Shown here: positions 16,232 through 24,777 of the stretch, one piece after another
How the letters are laid out: each line of letters starts with the position of its first letter
How positions within the stretch are numbered: the first letter of the stretch is position 1
Notes under the pieces: generated by a model
What the model saw: only the letters and a program-made list of their open reading frames with translations
Database searches by the model: none
What the model was told of the DNA's origin: nothing
Made by a program: the position numbers and the translations under genes
Assembly: GCA_016764785.1 (NCBI GenBank)
Contig: JAESRG010000019.1
Span: 1 to 41,618 of the forward strand
From: Paracoccaceae bacterium
Lineage (GTDB): Bacteria; Pseudomonadota; Alphaproteobacteria; Rhodobacterales; Rhodobacteraceae
Length of the DNA: 41,618 bases
Reading direction: 5' to 3'

Positions 16232-16857
16232 TGGAAGACGAAAAACTTGAATCGCTGTTCGAAGCGCCGCCAATGGCGGAGCAAGAACGCATGATCGAAG
16301 CGGTGCTGTTTGCCAGTGCTGACCCGCTCAGCACCGCTGAGATTGAAAGCCGGATGCCCCATGGCAGCGACGTCGCCGAAGCGATGGTCTATGTGCGTAA
16401 ACGGTATCAGGGGCGCGGCATTGAATTGGTTAAGGTTGGCGATGGTTGGGCGTTTCGCACCGCAAACGACCTTGGGTTCTTGATGCAAAAAGAACAGGTT
16501 GAATATCGAAAACTGTCACGCGCCGCGATTGAGACTTTGGCGATCATTGCTTATCACCAACCCGCAACCCGCGCTGAAATCGAAGAAATTCGCGGAGTTT
16601 CAGTGTCGCGCGGCACGATTGATATGCTGATGGAACTCGGCTGGGTTAAAATTGGTCGGCGGCGCATGACGCCGGGTCGCCCCGTGACGTTTATCGTGAC
16701 CCAAGGGTTTTTGGACCATTTCGGATTGGAGACCTCACGCGATTTACCGGGGGTCAAAGAGTTGCGCGAAAGCGGATTGCTGGACAACCGTCCGGCACCA
16801 GCGGTGTTTGGCGATGACGATCTGGGTGAGGGCGACCAGGACGATATGTTCTCATAA
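16231..16857 (+). CDS. scpB: Segregation and condensation protein B
   Basis: This 208-residue dimeric winged-helix subunit of Smc-ScpAB binds and stiffens the ScpA linker. Two winged-helix units are visible. The second contains LSRAAIETLAIIAYHQPATRAEIEEIRGV, the best-conserved ScpB segment, and is followed by GRRRMTPGRPVTFIVTQGFLDHFG. The C-terminus is short and acidic. It is the last gene of the argS-scpB run and converges with dcd, with a small terminator between. The tat genes that usually follow in related species are not here. Confidence 0.96.
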   Translation: MEDEKLESLFEAPPMAEQERMIEAVLFASADPLSTAEIESRMPHGSDVAEAMVYVRKRYQGRGIELVKVGDGWAFRTANDLGFLMQKEQVEYRKLSRAAIETLAIIAYHQPATRAEIEEIRGVSVSRGTIDMLMELGWVKIGRRRMTPGRPVTFIVTQGFLDHFGLETSRDLPGVKELRESGLLDNRPAPAVFGDDDLGEGDQDDMFS

Positions 16858-16860
16858 CTT

Positions 16861-16875
16861 GGGTGTGCTCCACCC
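16861..16875 (+). terminator. Small terminator-like hairpin after scpB
   Basis: GGGTG and CACCC pair around TGCTC, and a GGTTTTTGG tract lies a few bases beyond. It sits in the 17-base gap between scpB and the convergent dcd gene. The stem is only five pairs, so the terminator call is tentative. Confidence 0.45.
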
Positions 16876-17960
16876 TACGGTTTTTGGAAATGTTTCGATA
16901 ATTTCAGGCCTTGGCCCTGATAGTTTGACCCCAAATCAGCACCATACAAAACCTTTGGCACCTCGGTCATACGTTCATAGACTAAACGTCCGACGATCTG
17001 GCCGTGTTCCAACACAAATGGCGCTTCGTGGCAGCGCACTTCCAGCACCCCGCGTGAACCTTTGCCGCCCGCTGATTCGTTACCGAATCCGGGATCAAAG
17101 AAACCCGCATAATGGACCCTAAATTCGCCGACCATTGCCAAATACGGCGCCATTTCAGCGGCGCAATCGGGCGGGATGTGCACGGCCTCGCGGCTGATCA
17201 GTATGTAAAACGCGCCGGGGTCTAGGATGATTCGGCCGTCGGGGGCCAGTACTGGCTCCCAGAATTCGGCCACCGGATAGTGGTTCAGTTTATCAAGGTC
17301 GATCAAGCCGGTATGGGGTTTGGCACGATAGCCAACAATGCCGTTTTGGCGCGGCGACAGGTCAACCGAAAAACCCAAGCCGTTGTCGATATGGGCCTCT
17401 GAATCGACCAAACCTTGGGCTTCGTCCAACGCCACAAGTTCTGTATCATTTAGCACAACTTGACCGGCGCGAAACCTGATCTGGTTTAGGCGCATGCCGG
17501 GGCGGGCCAGAACTGAAAAAGAGCGCGGCGAGATTTCTGCGTAAAGCGGCCCTGAATATCCCGCATCAATCCGGTCAAATTCAATCGCGTTACTGGTAAT
17601 TAAACGGGTAAACAAGTCGAGCCGCCCGGTGGAGCTTTTGGCATTGGCCACCGCGTTGATATGGCTTGGCAGGTTTAGGGTTTCTTGCAGCAGCACCAGA
17701 TAAACGCAGCCTTTTTCAAGTACAGCACCGTCGGTCAGATCAATTTCATGGGTGGAAAAGTCTTTCAACTTTGCCTCAATTCCGGCTGCCGCTGGCAGGA
17801 ACGAGGCGCGTACCCGCCACGCTTTAGTGCCAAGACGCAAATCAAGACTGGCCGGTTGAATTTGGGGATCAGGGATCGGGATGTCAGACCTGATTTGACC
17901 AGCTGCAATCATTTTCTGAATAGCCTGATAGGGCAGAACACCCTGTTTTTGCTGGCTCAT
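16875..17960 (-). CDS. dcd: dCTP deaminase, long two-domain alphaproteobacterial form
   Basis: The protein has 361 residues, about twice the size of the enterobacterial enzyme. It deaminates dCTP to dUTP for thymidylate synthesis. The N-terminal half carries AKSSTGRLDLF (107-117) and DAGYSGPLYAEISPRS (132-147) with catalytic Glu142. The C-terminal half repeats the fold in degenerate form (LDPGAFYILISREAVHIPPD and FRVHYAGFFDPGFGNE). This double-length form is standard in Rhodobacterales and Rhizobiales. It is on the same strand as the tRNA-Pro and merR genes but separated from them by a strong terminator, so it probably has its own promoter. Confidence 0.95.
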   Translation of the reverse strand: MSQQKQGVLPYQAIQKMIAAGQIRSDIPIPDPQIQPASLDLRLGTKAWRVRASFLPAAAGIEAKLKDFSTHEIDLTDGAVLEKGCVYLVLLQETLNLPSHINAVANAKSSTGRLDLFTRLITSNAIEFDRIDAGYSGPLYAEISPRSFSVLARPGMRLNQIRFRAGQVVLNDTELVALDEAQGLVDSEAHIDNGLGFSVDLSPRQNGIVGYRAKPHTGLIDLDKLNHYPVAEFWEPVLAPDGRIILDPGAFYILISREAVHIPPDCAAEMAPYLAMVGEFRVHYAGFFDPGFGNESAGGKGSRGVLEVRCHEAPFVLEHGQIVGRLVYERMTEVPKVLYGADLGSNYQGQGLKLSKHFQKP

Positions 17961-17981
17961 GGGGCTGTCCCTTTATACTGA

Positions 17982-18007
17982 AAAACGCCAGCGGCTGCCG
18001 GCGTTTT
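17982..18007 (-). terminator. Intrinsic terminator after tRNA-Pro
   Basis: AAAACGCC and GGCGTTTT form a perfect 8-base-pair stem with a 10-base loop. Read on the minus strand it ends in a run of five T's. It lies 6 bases after the tRNA-Pro CCA end and 21 bases before the dcd start, so it should stop tRNA transcripts from entering dcd. Confidence 0.85.
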
Positions 18008-18013
18008 CAAAAT

Positions 18014-18090
18014 TGGTCGGGCTAGCGGGATTCGAACCCACGGCCTTTCGTCCCCCAGACGAACGCGCTACCAAGCTGCGCCATAGCCCG
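18014..18090 (-). tRNA. tRNA-Pro(GGG)
   Basis: This 77-base tRNA lies on the minus strand. The acceptor stem CGGGCTA pairs with TAGCCCG, followed by discriminator A and an encoded CCA. The D arm GCGCAGCTTGGTAGCGC and the T arm GTGGG-TTCGAAT-CCCGC are complete. The anticodon stem TTCGT/ACGAA encloses CTGGGGG, giving anticodon GGG, which reads CCC and CCU proline codons. It lies directly after merR in the same direction, an arrangement common in Rhodobacterales. Confidence 0.97.
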
Positions 18091-18148
18091 ACTGAGGGTG
18101 TTATATCGCCATATTTGGCAGAGGCAAGCCCGAAACCAACGTTCTGCA

Positions 18149-18505
18149 TTAAAGCGTCGCAACAATGCTGGTTCGCAGGGTTTCAAGCTGTGCAATAATG
18201 GCTGCAAGGTCAACAGGGGCGGCCGCAACAGGCTCGACCGTGCCAATGCTGTTGACGTGCTTAATGCCTTTGTCTTTCAAGATTTTCTGAACACCCTTGA
18301 TGGTCAAGCCATCCTCGTACAACAGATGTTGGATACCGCGCAGCAGCGTTACGTCGGCGGGGCGATAATATCGCCGTCCGCCGCCGCGTTTAACTGGCGC
18401 GATCTGGGTGAACCGACTTTCCCAAAAACGCAGAACATGGGCCGGCACGTCAAGCATGGTTGCCACTTCGGAAATGGTTCGAAAGGCTTCGGCTGACTTG
18501 CGCAT
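18149..18505 (-). CDS. MerR-family transcriptional regulator
   Basis: The protein has 118 residues. The N-terminal winged helix-turn-helix reads [20 protein letters not shown] then WESRF, and [20 protein letters not shown] follows, as expected for MerR DNA-binding domains. The C-terminal part is short (about 35 residues, alanine-rich) and lacks metal-binding cysteines, so the effector is not a thiol-bound metal. It sits 12 bases after ihfA. This ihfA-merR pair after plsX-fabH is conserved in Rhodobacterales, but its targets are not known to me. Confidence 0.92.
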   Translation of the reverse strand: MRKSAEAFRTISEVATMLDVPAHVLRFWESRFTQIAPVKRGGGRRYYRPADVTLLRGIQHLLYEDGLTIKGVQKILKDKGIKHVNSIGTVEPVAAAPVDLAAIIAQLETLRTSIVATL

Positions 18506-18517
18506 AAGACTATCCGG

Positions 18518-18820
18518 TTAGGATTTGTTGCCGGAGTTCACGCGATCTTTCATCAGATGCGACGGACGGAAGGTCAAAACGCGGCGCGGCGCGATCGGGA
18601 CTTCTTCACCGGTTTTTGGGTTTCGGCCAATACGGGCATTTTTGTCACGGATCGAAAATGTGCCAAAAGATGAAATCTTTACGTTTTCGCCGTCAACCAG
18701 TGCTTCGGCCATATAGCCCAGTACCGATTCAACCAATTCGGCTGATTCATTACGTGATAGGCCTACTTCGCGGAACACAGCTTCGCTGAGGTCCATTCTC
18801 GTTAATGTCTGATTACTCAC
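18518..18820 (-). CDS. ihfA: Integration host factor subunit alpha
   Basis: This 100-residue DNA-bending protein pairs with IhfB and organises recombination, replication and promoter architecture. The N-terminal [19 protein letters not shown] and the central [20 protein letters not shown] are the IHF/HU dimer core. [18 protein letters not shown] (66-83) is the beta arm with the intercalating proline. It is preceded by a 93-base gap from fabH, enough for its own promoter, and is followed by merR. Confidence 0.97.
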   Translation of the reverse strand: MSNQTLTRMDLSEAVFREVGLSRNESAELVESVLGYMAEALVDGENVKISSFGTFSIRDKNARIGRNPKTGEEVPIAPRRVLTFRPSHLMKDRVNSGNKS

Positions 18821-18880
18821 GGATTCGCTCCTTATGTTACTTGACTAGGATATTGGAAAAAGGGAAAGCGAGTCAATAAC

Positions 18881-18901
18881 AACGACTTGCGCTGAGTCGT
18901 T
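18881..18901. other. Hairpin between fabH and ihfA
   Basis: AACGACT and AGTCGTT form a perfect 7-base-pair stem around a 7-base loop, 12 bases beyond the fabH stop. No long T-run follows on the minus strand, so it may be a weak or Rho-assisted terminator, or an mRNA 3'-end stabiliser. Confidence 0.4.
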
Positions 18902-18913
18902 ATCGTCGCAGGT

Positions 18914-19891
18914 TTACCAGCGGATTGTCGCCGCACCCCATGCTAAACCACCACCAATTGCTTCCATTAGCAGTAAATCGCCTCGTTTTATGTCGCCACG
19001 CTGTTTTGCAACCGACAAAGCCAACGGAATTGATGCAGCCGACGTATTTCCGTGATCTTGCACTGTGACCACAATTTTATCCATCGAGATGCCCATTTTG
19101 GCGGCGGTGCGCTTAATGATTCGCAGATTGGCCTGATGCGGGACAACCCAAGCGATGTCGTCAGCGGTGACGCCCGCACGTTCCATTGCGGTTTCGCCGG
19201 TTTTGGCCAGCTTGGTGACCGCGTGCTTGAAGACTTCTTGGCCCTGCATGCGCAGAACGCCGGTGGTCTGGGTGCTGGACACACCCCCATCCACATACAG
19301 CAAGTTGTTGAACTGTCCGTCTGAATTCAGGTCGGTTGACAGGATGCCTCGGTCAGCACTGCTGCCGTCGCCTTGCTGGGCTTCCAGCACCACAGCGCCA
19401 GCGCCATCGCCAAACAGCACACAGGTGCCGCGATCGGTCCAGTCCATGATGCGCGAAAAGGTTTCAGCACCAACGACCAAAATACGTTTGGCTTGTCCGG
19501 CGATAATCATCGAATTTGCCGTGCTGATTGCAAAGATAAAACCAGCGCAAACGGCCTGAATGTCAAAAGCAAAGCCACCATTCATGCCAAGCGCGGCTTG
19601 CAGCTTGGTGGCTGTCGACGGAAATGTTTGGTCGGGTGTGGCTGTGGCCAACACAATGGCGTCCAGATCTGAGGCATCAATGCCTGCATCTTTCAGGGCC
19701 ATTTTGGCAGCTTCTAACGCAAGGTCAGACGTCTTTTGATCGTCTGCCGCAAAGTGGCGGCGCTCAATGCCTGTACGTGACCTGATCCATTCGTCGGTGG
19801 TCTCAAGGGTTTTTTCAAACTCTGCATTTTCGACCACGCGGTCGGGCAGGTAATGTCCGCAGCCAATGGCCACGGCGCGGGTAACGCTCAT
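18914..19891 (-). CDS. fabH: Beta-ketoacyl-ACP synthase III
   Basis: This 325-residue condensing enzyme starts type II fatty acid synthesis by joining acetyl-CoA to malonyl-ACP. The catalytic triad is visible: Cys115 in IQAVCAGF, His252 in VVPHQANLRII and Asn282 in DHGNTSAAS. The length is normal. Its ATG overlaps the end of plsX (ATGA), so both are co-translated in the DUF177-rpmF-plsX-fabH operon that links phospholipid and fatty acid synthesis to ribosome supply. Confidence 0.97.
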   Translation of the reverse strand: MSVTRAVAIGCGHYLPDRVVENAEFEKTLETTDEWIRSRTGIERRHFAADDQKTSDLALEAAKMALKDAGIDASDLDAIVLATATPDQTFPSTATKLQAALGMNGGFAFDIQAVCAGFIFAISTANSMIIAGQAKRILVVGAETFSRIMDWTDRGTCVLFGDGAGAVVLEAQQGDGSSADRGILSTDLNSDGQFNNLLYVDGGVSSTQTTGVLRMQGQEVFKHAVTKLAKTGETAMERAGVTADDIAWVVPHQANLRIIKRTAAKMGISMDKIVVTVQDHGNTSAASIPLALSVAKQRGDIKRGDLLLMEAIGGGLAWGAATIRW

Positions 19892-20991
19892 TCTGATGCC
19901 TCATCCTTGTTAGAGAGTGCATCTTTGCTTGCCGCGAGGCCAGACGCAACCCGCGCCGTTAACTTTTCGGCGAAATCATTTTGGGCGAGCTGGAAAGCCA
20001 GCTTGATGGCTGCGGCAACGCCAGTGGCGTCTGCGCTGCCATGTGATTTGATAACTGTGCCATTCAGGCCCAGAAATACGCCACCATTTACGCGGCGCGG
20101 ATCAATCTGTTTGCTAAGCCTGCGCAACGATGTCATGGCAAATAACGCCCCGATCCGCGACAAAGGCGAATGCGAGAACGCACGTTTTAGCAACTTACTG
20201 ACATGCCGCGCAGTGCCTTCGCCGGTTTTCAGGGCAACATTACCGGTGAAACCATCGGTAATGATAATATCGACGCGGTCCGAGGGAATATCGCTACCCT
20301 CAACATTACCAATGAATTCAAGGTCTGACACATCTGCAACGGCAGCAATCAATTTTGCAGCTTCGTGGAGTTCTGGGCGGCCTTTGAATTCTTCAGTGCC
20401 AACGTTCAGCAGGCCCACGCGCGGGCGTTTCAGCCCCATGCCGTTGCGGGCATAGGATGCCCCCATGATGGCATATTTCAGCAAGTCTTGTGCGTTGGCT
20501 TTGATGTCAGCGCCCACATCCAGCATGATATTATAGCCAGACGGGTTGGCCGAGGGCCAAAGGATTGCGATCGCCGGGCGGTCAACGCCGGGGGCTTTGC
20601 GCAGGCGTACCATCGACATGGCCATCAGCGCGCCGGTATTGCCGCATGACACGGCCACCCGTGCATCGCCTTGACCAACGGTATCAATGGTTGCCCACAT
20701 GCTGCTTTTTTTGCCCCGCCGCAGCGCGGCTGAGGGCTTGTCGTCCATCGCCACAACCTGTTCGGTCGCCCGAATTTCGGTACGTGCTGCCAGATCTGGC
20801 TTGCGTTTTAACAGTTTTTTGATTTGGACGTCGTCGCCATGCACAATAAACCGAATATTCGGATTTTTGCGGGCTGACTTGGCCATGCCTCCAATGACAG
20901 CAGCAACGCCGCTATCTCCACCCATAGCATCGATGGAGATCACAGTTTGCGCTGTGGAGGATTGGGTGTTCCGGTCCTGCGTATCAGCCAT
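19888..20991 (-). CDS. plsX: Phosphate acyltransferase PlsX
   Basis: This 367-residue enzyme makes acyl-phosphate from acyl-ACP, the first step of bacterial phospholipid synthesis with PlsY. Recognisable segments are ISIDAMGGDSGVAAVIGG (19-36), AVSCGNTGALMAMSM (about 107-121), IAILWPS, GYNIMLDVGADIKA and IITDGFTGNVALKTGEG. It is a peripheral membrane enzyme with no signal peptide. It follows rpmF by 22 bases and overlaps fabH by 4 bases. Confidence 0.97.
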   Translation of the reverse strand: MADTQDRNTQSSTAQTVISIDAMGGDSGVAAVIGGMAKSARKNPNIRFIVHGDDVQIKKLLKRKPDLAARTEIRATEQVVAMDDKPSAALRRGKKSSMWATIDTVGQGDARVAVSCGNTGALMAMSMVRLRKAPGVDRPAIAILWPSANPSGYNIMLDVGADIKANAQDLLKYAIMGASYARNGMGLKRPRVGLLNVGTEEFKGRPELHEAAKLIAAVADVSDLEFIGNVEGSDIPSDRVDIIITDGFTGNVALKTGEGTARHVSKLLKRAFSHSPLSRIGALFAMTSLRRLSKQIDPRRVNGGVFLGLNGTVIKSHGSADATGVAAAIKLAFQLAQNDFAEKLTARVASGLAASKDALSNKDEASE

Positions 20992-21013
20992 TCCGGACCA
21001 CCCCGTCTTTCAG

Positions 21014-21220
21014 TTACGCCGCGTCTTCGTCCAGATCGATATCATCGATCAAAACAATAACTTCGCGGTCAGCATAGTGGCCACATGAGGGGCACACGTG
21101 ATGCGGGCGTTTCAGCTCTCCGCAGTTTGTGCATTCATTCGGATTTGCACCCTTAAGCGCCAAGTGTGCGCGGCGCATGCCACGTTTGGAGCGGGTGATC
21201 TTGCTCTTTGGAACAGCCAT
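21014..21220 (-). CDS. rpmF: Ribosomal protein bL32
   Basis: The 68-residue large-subunit protein starts [19 protein letters not shown], the invariant bL32 start. It is the zinc-binding (C+) form: Cys30, Cys33, Cys43 and Cys46 (ECTNC and VCPSC). Genomes with C+ paralogues sometimes have zinc-free copies regulated by Zur, but no second copy is visible here. It lies between the DUF177 gene and plsX, its usual place in proteobacteria. The 153-base gap before it may hold a promoter. Confidence 0.98.
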   Translation of the reverse strand: MAVPKSKITRSKRGMRRAHLALKGANPNECTNCGELKRPHHVCPSCGHYADREVIVLIDDIDLDEDAA

Positions 21221-21373
21221 TTTATTTAGCCCTTATATTCAAGCGGGAGTATCACCGCATTAAGTGTTCGTTCGAGGCGGCCTAGCAGGAAACTCCAGCG
21301 CATGCAAACCCGAACAGGAATAGAAGTCGGAAAAATACGCAAAATCCACCAAATAACAAGCCCTATAACGGGA

Positions 21374-21943
21374 TTATTCCGGCTTATTTTCCAACTTGCC
21401 TTTTAGGGCCGCCAAACCGGCAAAAGGTTTGATCTCAGCGTCGGTCATTGGGGTGCGTCCATCCGGTGCTGATTGCGTATTTTGGGTCTCAACGCCCTCT
21501 TTTCTTGGGTAAAGCGGAATCGCTAACGTCAGGGCTTCGATGGCAATCTGCCCAGCGTCGATGAACTTTCCCAAGGCTTCGACTTCGTCGTCCAGCTCAG
21601 ATTCCGGGGTGTCATAGTCAATTTTGTCTTCGGGAATGAATTTTACCCGTACTGCAATATCGATTCGGGTGCGAATTGGGTCAGCCGAAATCACGCAAGT
21701 TTGCGATACTGTTGCGCCAAGATCTGCGTCAACCACCCAGCTTTTGGTCCCCATCGGGGTGATCGCGCCCGAGATTCGCATTTTTTTCAAACCTGTCAGG
21801 CCCAGCTGGGCTGCAATTGCCTCGGCTTCGGCAACACTGGGGCTCAAGTCAAATTTGATAATCCGGTTTGCCGGCAGGGTATCGACCTCATACGGACGCG
21901 AAAACGGCGATGTTTCGGGGGGATTCTCAGGTAGGTCGGCCAT
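21374..21943 (-). CDS. DUF177 (YceD-like) protein
   Basis: The 189-residue protein has the conserved cysteine segment VSQTCVISADPIRTRIDIAV in the middle and LTLAIPLYPRKEG near residue 145, both typical of DUF177. Family members are linked to 23S rRNA processing or large-subunit assembly, matching the neighbouring bL32 gene. It heads the rpmF-plsX-fabH run. It is divergent from the bamE-like gene, sharing a 101-base intergenic region. Confidence 0.9.
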   Translation of the reverse strand: MADLPENPPETSPFSRPYEVDTLPANRIIKFDLSPSVAEAEAIAAQLGLTGLKKMRISGAITPMGTKSWVVDADLGATVSQTCVISADPIRTRIDIAVRVKFIPEDKIDYDTPESELDDEVEALGKFIDAGQIAIEALTLAIPLYPRKEGVETQNTQSAPDGRTPMTDAEIKPFAGLAALKGKLENKPE

Positions 21944-22044
21944 AAACCACTCACATTATTTAATTTCAGGTATCAGCTTGCTTGCGTCAGCCCAATGAAT
22001 ATGGAAGATACAAAGCGTAAATCAATATGTGCCGTGGAGATCCT

Positions 22045-22500
22045 ATGAGCAAGTCAGGTTTTGTAAAGTTTTTCGGGATTCCGGTTTTTATCGCGATGTT
22101 GTCGGCCTGTGCGCCACAAGTCGATATTCACGGCTATGTGCCGGTCGCGACCGATGTAGCGTCAATCGCCCCGGGACAAGACAGTCAGGAAACTGTGCTG
22201 GTATTGTTGGGCGAGCCGACGACACGCGGCGCGCAAGGGTCTGATACGTGGTATTATATTTCATCAACAGTGCATCGGGTGGCATTTTTTGCCCCGCGTG
22301 AAGTTAATCGCCAGATTGTCGCCATCCAGTTCGCCCAAAGCGGCAAAGTTATCGCCGTTGACCGGTTTGGGCTTGAGGACGGCCGTGTGATCGACCTGAA
22401 CCGCAATACAACGGTTACCGATGGTCGCCGGTTGACGTTCTTTGAGCAATTGCTGGGCAATATCGGCAACTTTAGTGCCGAACAATTTATTGGCGGTTAA
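22045..22500 (+). CDS. bamE: BamE/SmpA-family outer-membrane lipoprotein
   Basis: The protein has 151 residues from the ATG at 22045, preceded by GGAG; an earlier ATG at 22027 leaves no room for a good ribosome site. The lipobox MLSAC gives lipidated Cys22. The SmpA/OmlA domain follows ([16 protein letters not shown] and [16 protein letters not shown]). BamE stabilises the beta-barrel assembly complex at the outer membrane. It is divergent from DUF177, a pairing seen in other Rhodobacterales, and its last four bases overlap those of the convergent msrB. Confidence 0.92.
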   Translation: MSKSGFVKFFGIPVFIAMLSACAPQVDIHGYVPVATDVASIAPGQDSQETVLVLLGEPTTRGAQGSDTWYYISSTVHRVAFFAPREVNRQIVAIQFAQSGKVIAVDRFGLEDGRVIDLNRNTTVTDGRRLTFFEQLLGNIGNFSAEQFIGG

Positions 22501-22892
22501 GCCGGTTTTTCTTTGAATTCCAATGCGACACCGTTCATGCAGTACCGCTGTCCGGTCGGGGCAGGTCCGTCTGGAAATACGTGCCCTAAATGGGCATCGC
22601 AGGTTGCACAGGTTATTTCTGTACGGGTTACGAAAAACTTCCGGTCCGACTTTTCCTCAATAGAATCGGGGGATTGAGCTTGAAAAAAGCTCGGCCACCC
22701 TGTGCCGCTGTCAAATTTTGCATCCATGTCAAACAGCGCTGAATCGCAGCAGACGCAATGAAACATTCCAGCAGTTTTCGGATAGTTATCATTGGAAAAC
22801 GCCCGTTCCGTGCCTGATTTTCGTGTCACTTTATACGCCAGATCAGACAGTTGCGCCCGCCATTCAGCATCGGTTTTAATGATTTTCTGCAT
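22497..22892 (-). CDS. msrB: Peptide methionine (R)-S-oxide reductase
   Basis: This 131-residue enzyme repairs the R isomer of methionine sulfoxide in proteins. The structural zinc cysteines are FHCVCCD (46, 49) and [11 protein letters not shown] (95, 98). The catalytic cysteine is Cys118 in [13 protein letters not shown], and the substrate pocket GWPSFFQ is at 65-71. The length is standard for the stand-alone domain, without a fused MsrA. It is cytoplasmic (no signal peptide). It ends in a 4-base overlap with the convergent bamE-like gene. Confidence 0.96.
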   Translation of the reverse strand: MQKIIKTDAEWRAQLSDLAYKVTRKSGTERAFSNDNYPKTAGMFHCVCCDSALFDMDAKFDSGTGWPSFFQAQSPDSIEEKSDRKFFVTRTEITCATCDAHLGHVFPDGPAPTGQRYCMNGVALEFKEKPA

Positions 22893-23022
22893 ATCGCCTC
22901 TTTTTGCTTGCTCTTGAAGTCTATTAGATTTTGCTTACGTCTTTCTAACATAAATGCGACACAATATGTGTGCAGTATGATGTCCAAATCAATTGGATAT
23001 TACAGAATTGGCAGGAAACGTG

Positions 23023-23751
23023 ATGCGGACAAGATATAAAGCCCGGTTTGCAAGCTCTGACGCTGATGTTTTAGCGGTTCAAACCCTGCGTGGACAGGTG
23101 TTTCGCGGAAAATCTGCGGGTCTGGATGCCGATGCGTTCGATCAGCAATGTCAGCATATGATGGTCGAGGATGGCCGGCAGGATGGGCGCTTGGTCTGCG
23201 TGTTTCGCATTCAGCCTTTTGCCAACGGGTCCGAAATCGAAAGGTCGTATTCTGCGCAATATTACGAGCTGTCTGCCTTGCAGAACTATCAAGGTAAACT
23301 TGTGGAAATGGGCCGATTCTGCATTGACCCAGCTTATAACGACCCCGACATTTTGCGGGTGGCTTGGTCGGCGATGACTGCGTATGTGGATGATAACAAT
23401 GTGGAAATGTTGTTTGGTTGCTCCAGTTTTCATGGCGTGGACGCCGATAACTACATGGATGCTTTTGCGCTGCTAAAGGAACGTCACCTCGCGCCGAAAC
23501 GTTGGTTGCCACGGGTCAAAGCGCCGTCCGTTTTCAGTTTTGCACGGAAACTGGCGCTGATGAAACCCAACCTAAAAACAGCCCGAAAAATGATGCCGCC
23601 CTTGCTGCGCACCTATCTGGTGATGGGCGGCTGGGTGTCCGACCATGCGGTTGTTGATCGGGACCTGAATACGCTGCATGTGTTTACGGGGCTGGAGATC
23701 GGAGCGATTCCTGCCAATCGGAAACGGTTGTTGCGGGCAGTGGTGGGGTAA
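23023..23751 (+). CDS. olsB: OlsB-like ornithine-acyl-ACP N-acyltransferase
   Basis: The protein has 242 residues from the ATG at 23023, with AGGA upstream; a TTG at 22993 opens the frame earlier. It belongs to the GNAT-fold OlsB/hemolysin-like family that N-acylates ornithine with 3-hydroxy fatty acid, the first step of ornithine lipid synthesis. Diagnostic parts are AVQTLRGQVFRGK near the start, LVEMGRFCIDPAYNDPDILR (about 92-111) and LFGCSSFHGVDADNY. The partner OlsA acyltransferase usually follows immediately in Rhodobacterales; here an AT-rich nuclease gene on the other strand takes that place. Confidence 0.85.
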   Translation: MRTRYKARFASSDADVLAVQTLRGQVFRGKSAGLDADAFDQQCQHMMVEDGRQDGRLVCVFRIQPFANGSEIERSYSAQYYELSALQNYQGKLVEMGRFCIDPAYNDPDILRVAWSAMTAYVDDNNVEMLFGCSSFHGVDADNYMDAFALLKERHLAPKRWLPRVKAPSVFSFARKLALMKPNLKTARKMMPPLLRTYLVMGGWVSDHAVVDRDLNTLHVFTGLEIGAIPANRKRLLRAVVG

Positions 23752-23765
23752 AACCAGCACAAACA

Positions 23766-24689
23766 TCACTCGGATTGATAGGTTCCGCGACCTTCCACCC
23801 CGAATTCACGTTCGTCCCAAGCCATTAGTGCAGAAATTGTAAGAACAGCCGGCTGCGGAGAATCTTCAATTTTTTCCAATCGCTGCCAACCGTTAAAAAC
23901 TTCGTCGGGGGTAACTAGACCCACTGTAAATGCATTGGCGATCACACCACCTTTGATCTCGTCTTTGAAGCCTGATATTCGAGTTATTGGCATATGGCCA
24001 AAAAATAGGAACTGGCTAACGGATATATTTGCTGTCAACTCTACGGGAATATTCGTGCCGTAACCATTTTCTATCAATATTTCGTCTATCTCATAAATAT
24101 CAAGATTTTCATGTACTCCAATTTTTGTAGGAAATCTCCCAGAATCCCATTTCTTTGCTGCCGAGATAAATGGCGCACCGATTTCATTTCCTTCGCCATC
24201 AAGTGCGTGTTTTGAAAATTGAAAATCCAATGGCAGTGCAATGGGATTTGGACTAGAAGAACTAATAGAAATTCCGATTCCTGCTGCACGGAAGTCACAA
24301 ATTGTTGGAATTTTAGGGTTGATTTGCCATTTATGTGGATCAGTGTCGACGGGACTAAAAAGGTCCATTTGATATCCATCGGCTCTTGTTTTAGCGGTTT
24401 TTGTAAAGCCGGCAGGGCATACCAGTACACCTTTTTGAGCTCCTACGTCATCGACGGGGCCATAAAATTCTTCAACGGCTTTGACGTCAACCCGCCGCTT
24501 ATAGTCTTTGCAATCAATAACAATTAGAATTTCATATTGGCCAATCCTATCTCTAACGAGCACATCAATTTGCCGCCTTCTTTTCGTTTGTCTACCAAGC
24601 AAAAACTGATTGTGAAGAATTTCAGCGTTGGGGGCCAGCTCTCGTTGTATTTTGGCAACCAACAATTCTAAATCTTTGTAGTCCGACAA
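23766..24689 (-). CDS. Orphan restriction-endonuclease-like (Mrr-type PD-(D/E)xK) protein
   Basis: The protein has 307 residues from a TTG at 24689 with AAGGGGG upstream. Residues about 1-110 look like a nuclease fold: an early helix with Glu (VAKIQREL), then RRRQIDVLVRD with Asp, YEILIVIDCKDYKR with the D-x-K of the active site, and a following helix (VKAVEEFYGPVDDVG). This matches the Mrr_cat core with a shorter motif. The C-terminal 190 residues are unassigned. Base composition is clearly more AT-rich than its neighbours, which suggests horizontal transfer. No methyltransferase or specificity gene is adjacent, so it may be a modification-dependent (type IV-like) or repair nuclease. Confidence 0.65.
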   Translation of the reverse strand: MSDYKDLELLVAKIQRELAPNAEILHNQFLLGRQTKRRRQIDVLVRDRIGQYEILIVIDCKDYKRRVDVKAVEEFYGPVDDVGAQKGVLVCPAGFTKTAKTRADGYQMDLFSPVDTDPHKWQINPKIPTICDFRAAGIGISISSSSPNPIALPLDFQFSKHALDGEGNEIGAPFISAAKKWDSGRFPTKIGVHENLDIYEIDEILIENGYGTNIPVELTANISVSQFLFFGHMPITRISGFKDEIKGGVIANAFTVGLVTPDEVFNGWQRLEKIEDSPQPAVLTISALMAWDEREFGVEGRGTYQSE

Positions 24690-24712
24690 TGTAAGAAAAC
24701 CCCCTTATCGAC

Positions 24713-24757
24713 AAGCTTTGAGCTAGAGTACTCAAAAATTATCCTGACACAAAGCTT
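24713..24757. repeat. Inverted repeat between the nuclease gene and pyrE
   Basis: AAGCTTTG (24713-24720) and CAAAGCTT (24750-24757) are perfect 8-base inverted arms 29 bases apart. They lie just upstream of the nuclease start and downstream of the pyrE stop. They may be an operator or a scar of insertion. No T-run supports a terminator. Confidence 0.4.
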
Positions 24758-24777
24758 CAAATAGGCACTTCGTCCCA

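Noticed and set aside
19853-20455. 200-residue plus-strand frame over fabH and plsX
   Set aside because: Antisense to two clear enzymes; low-complexity Ser/Arg composition typical of shadow frames.
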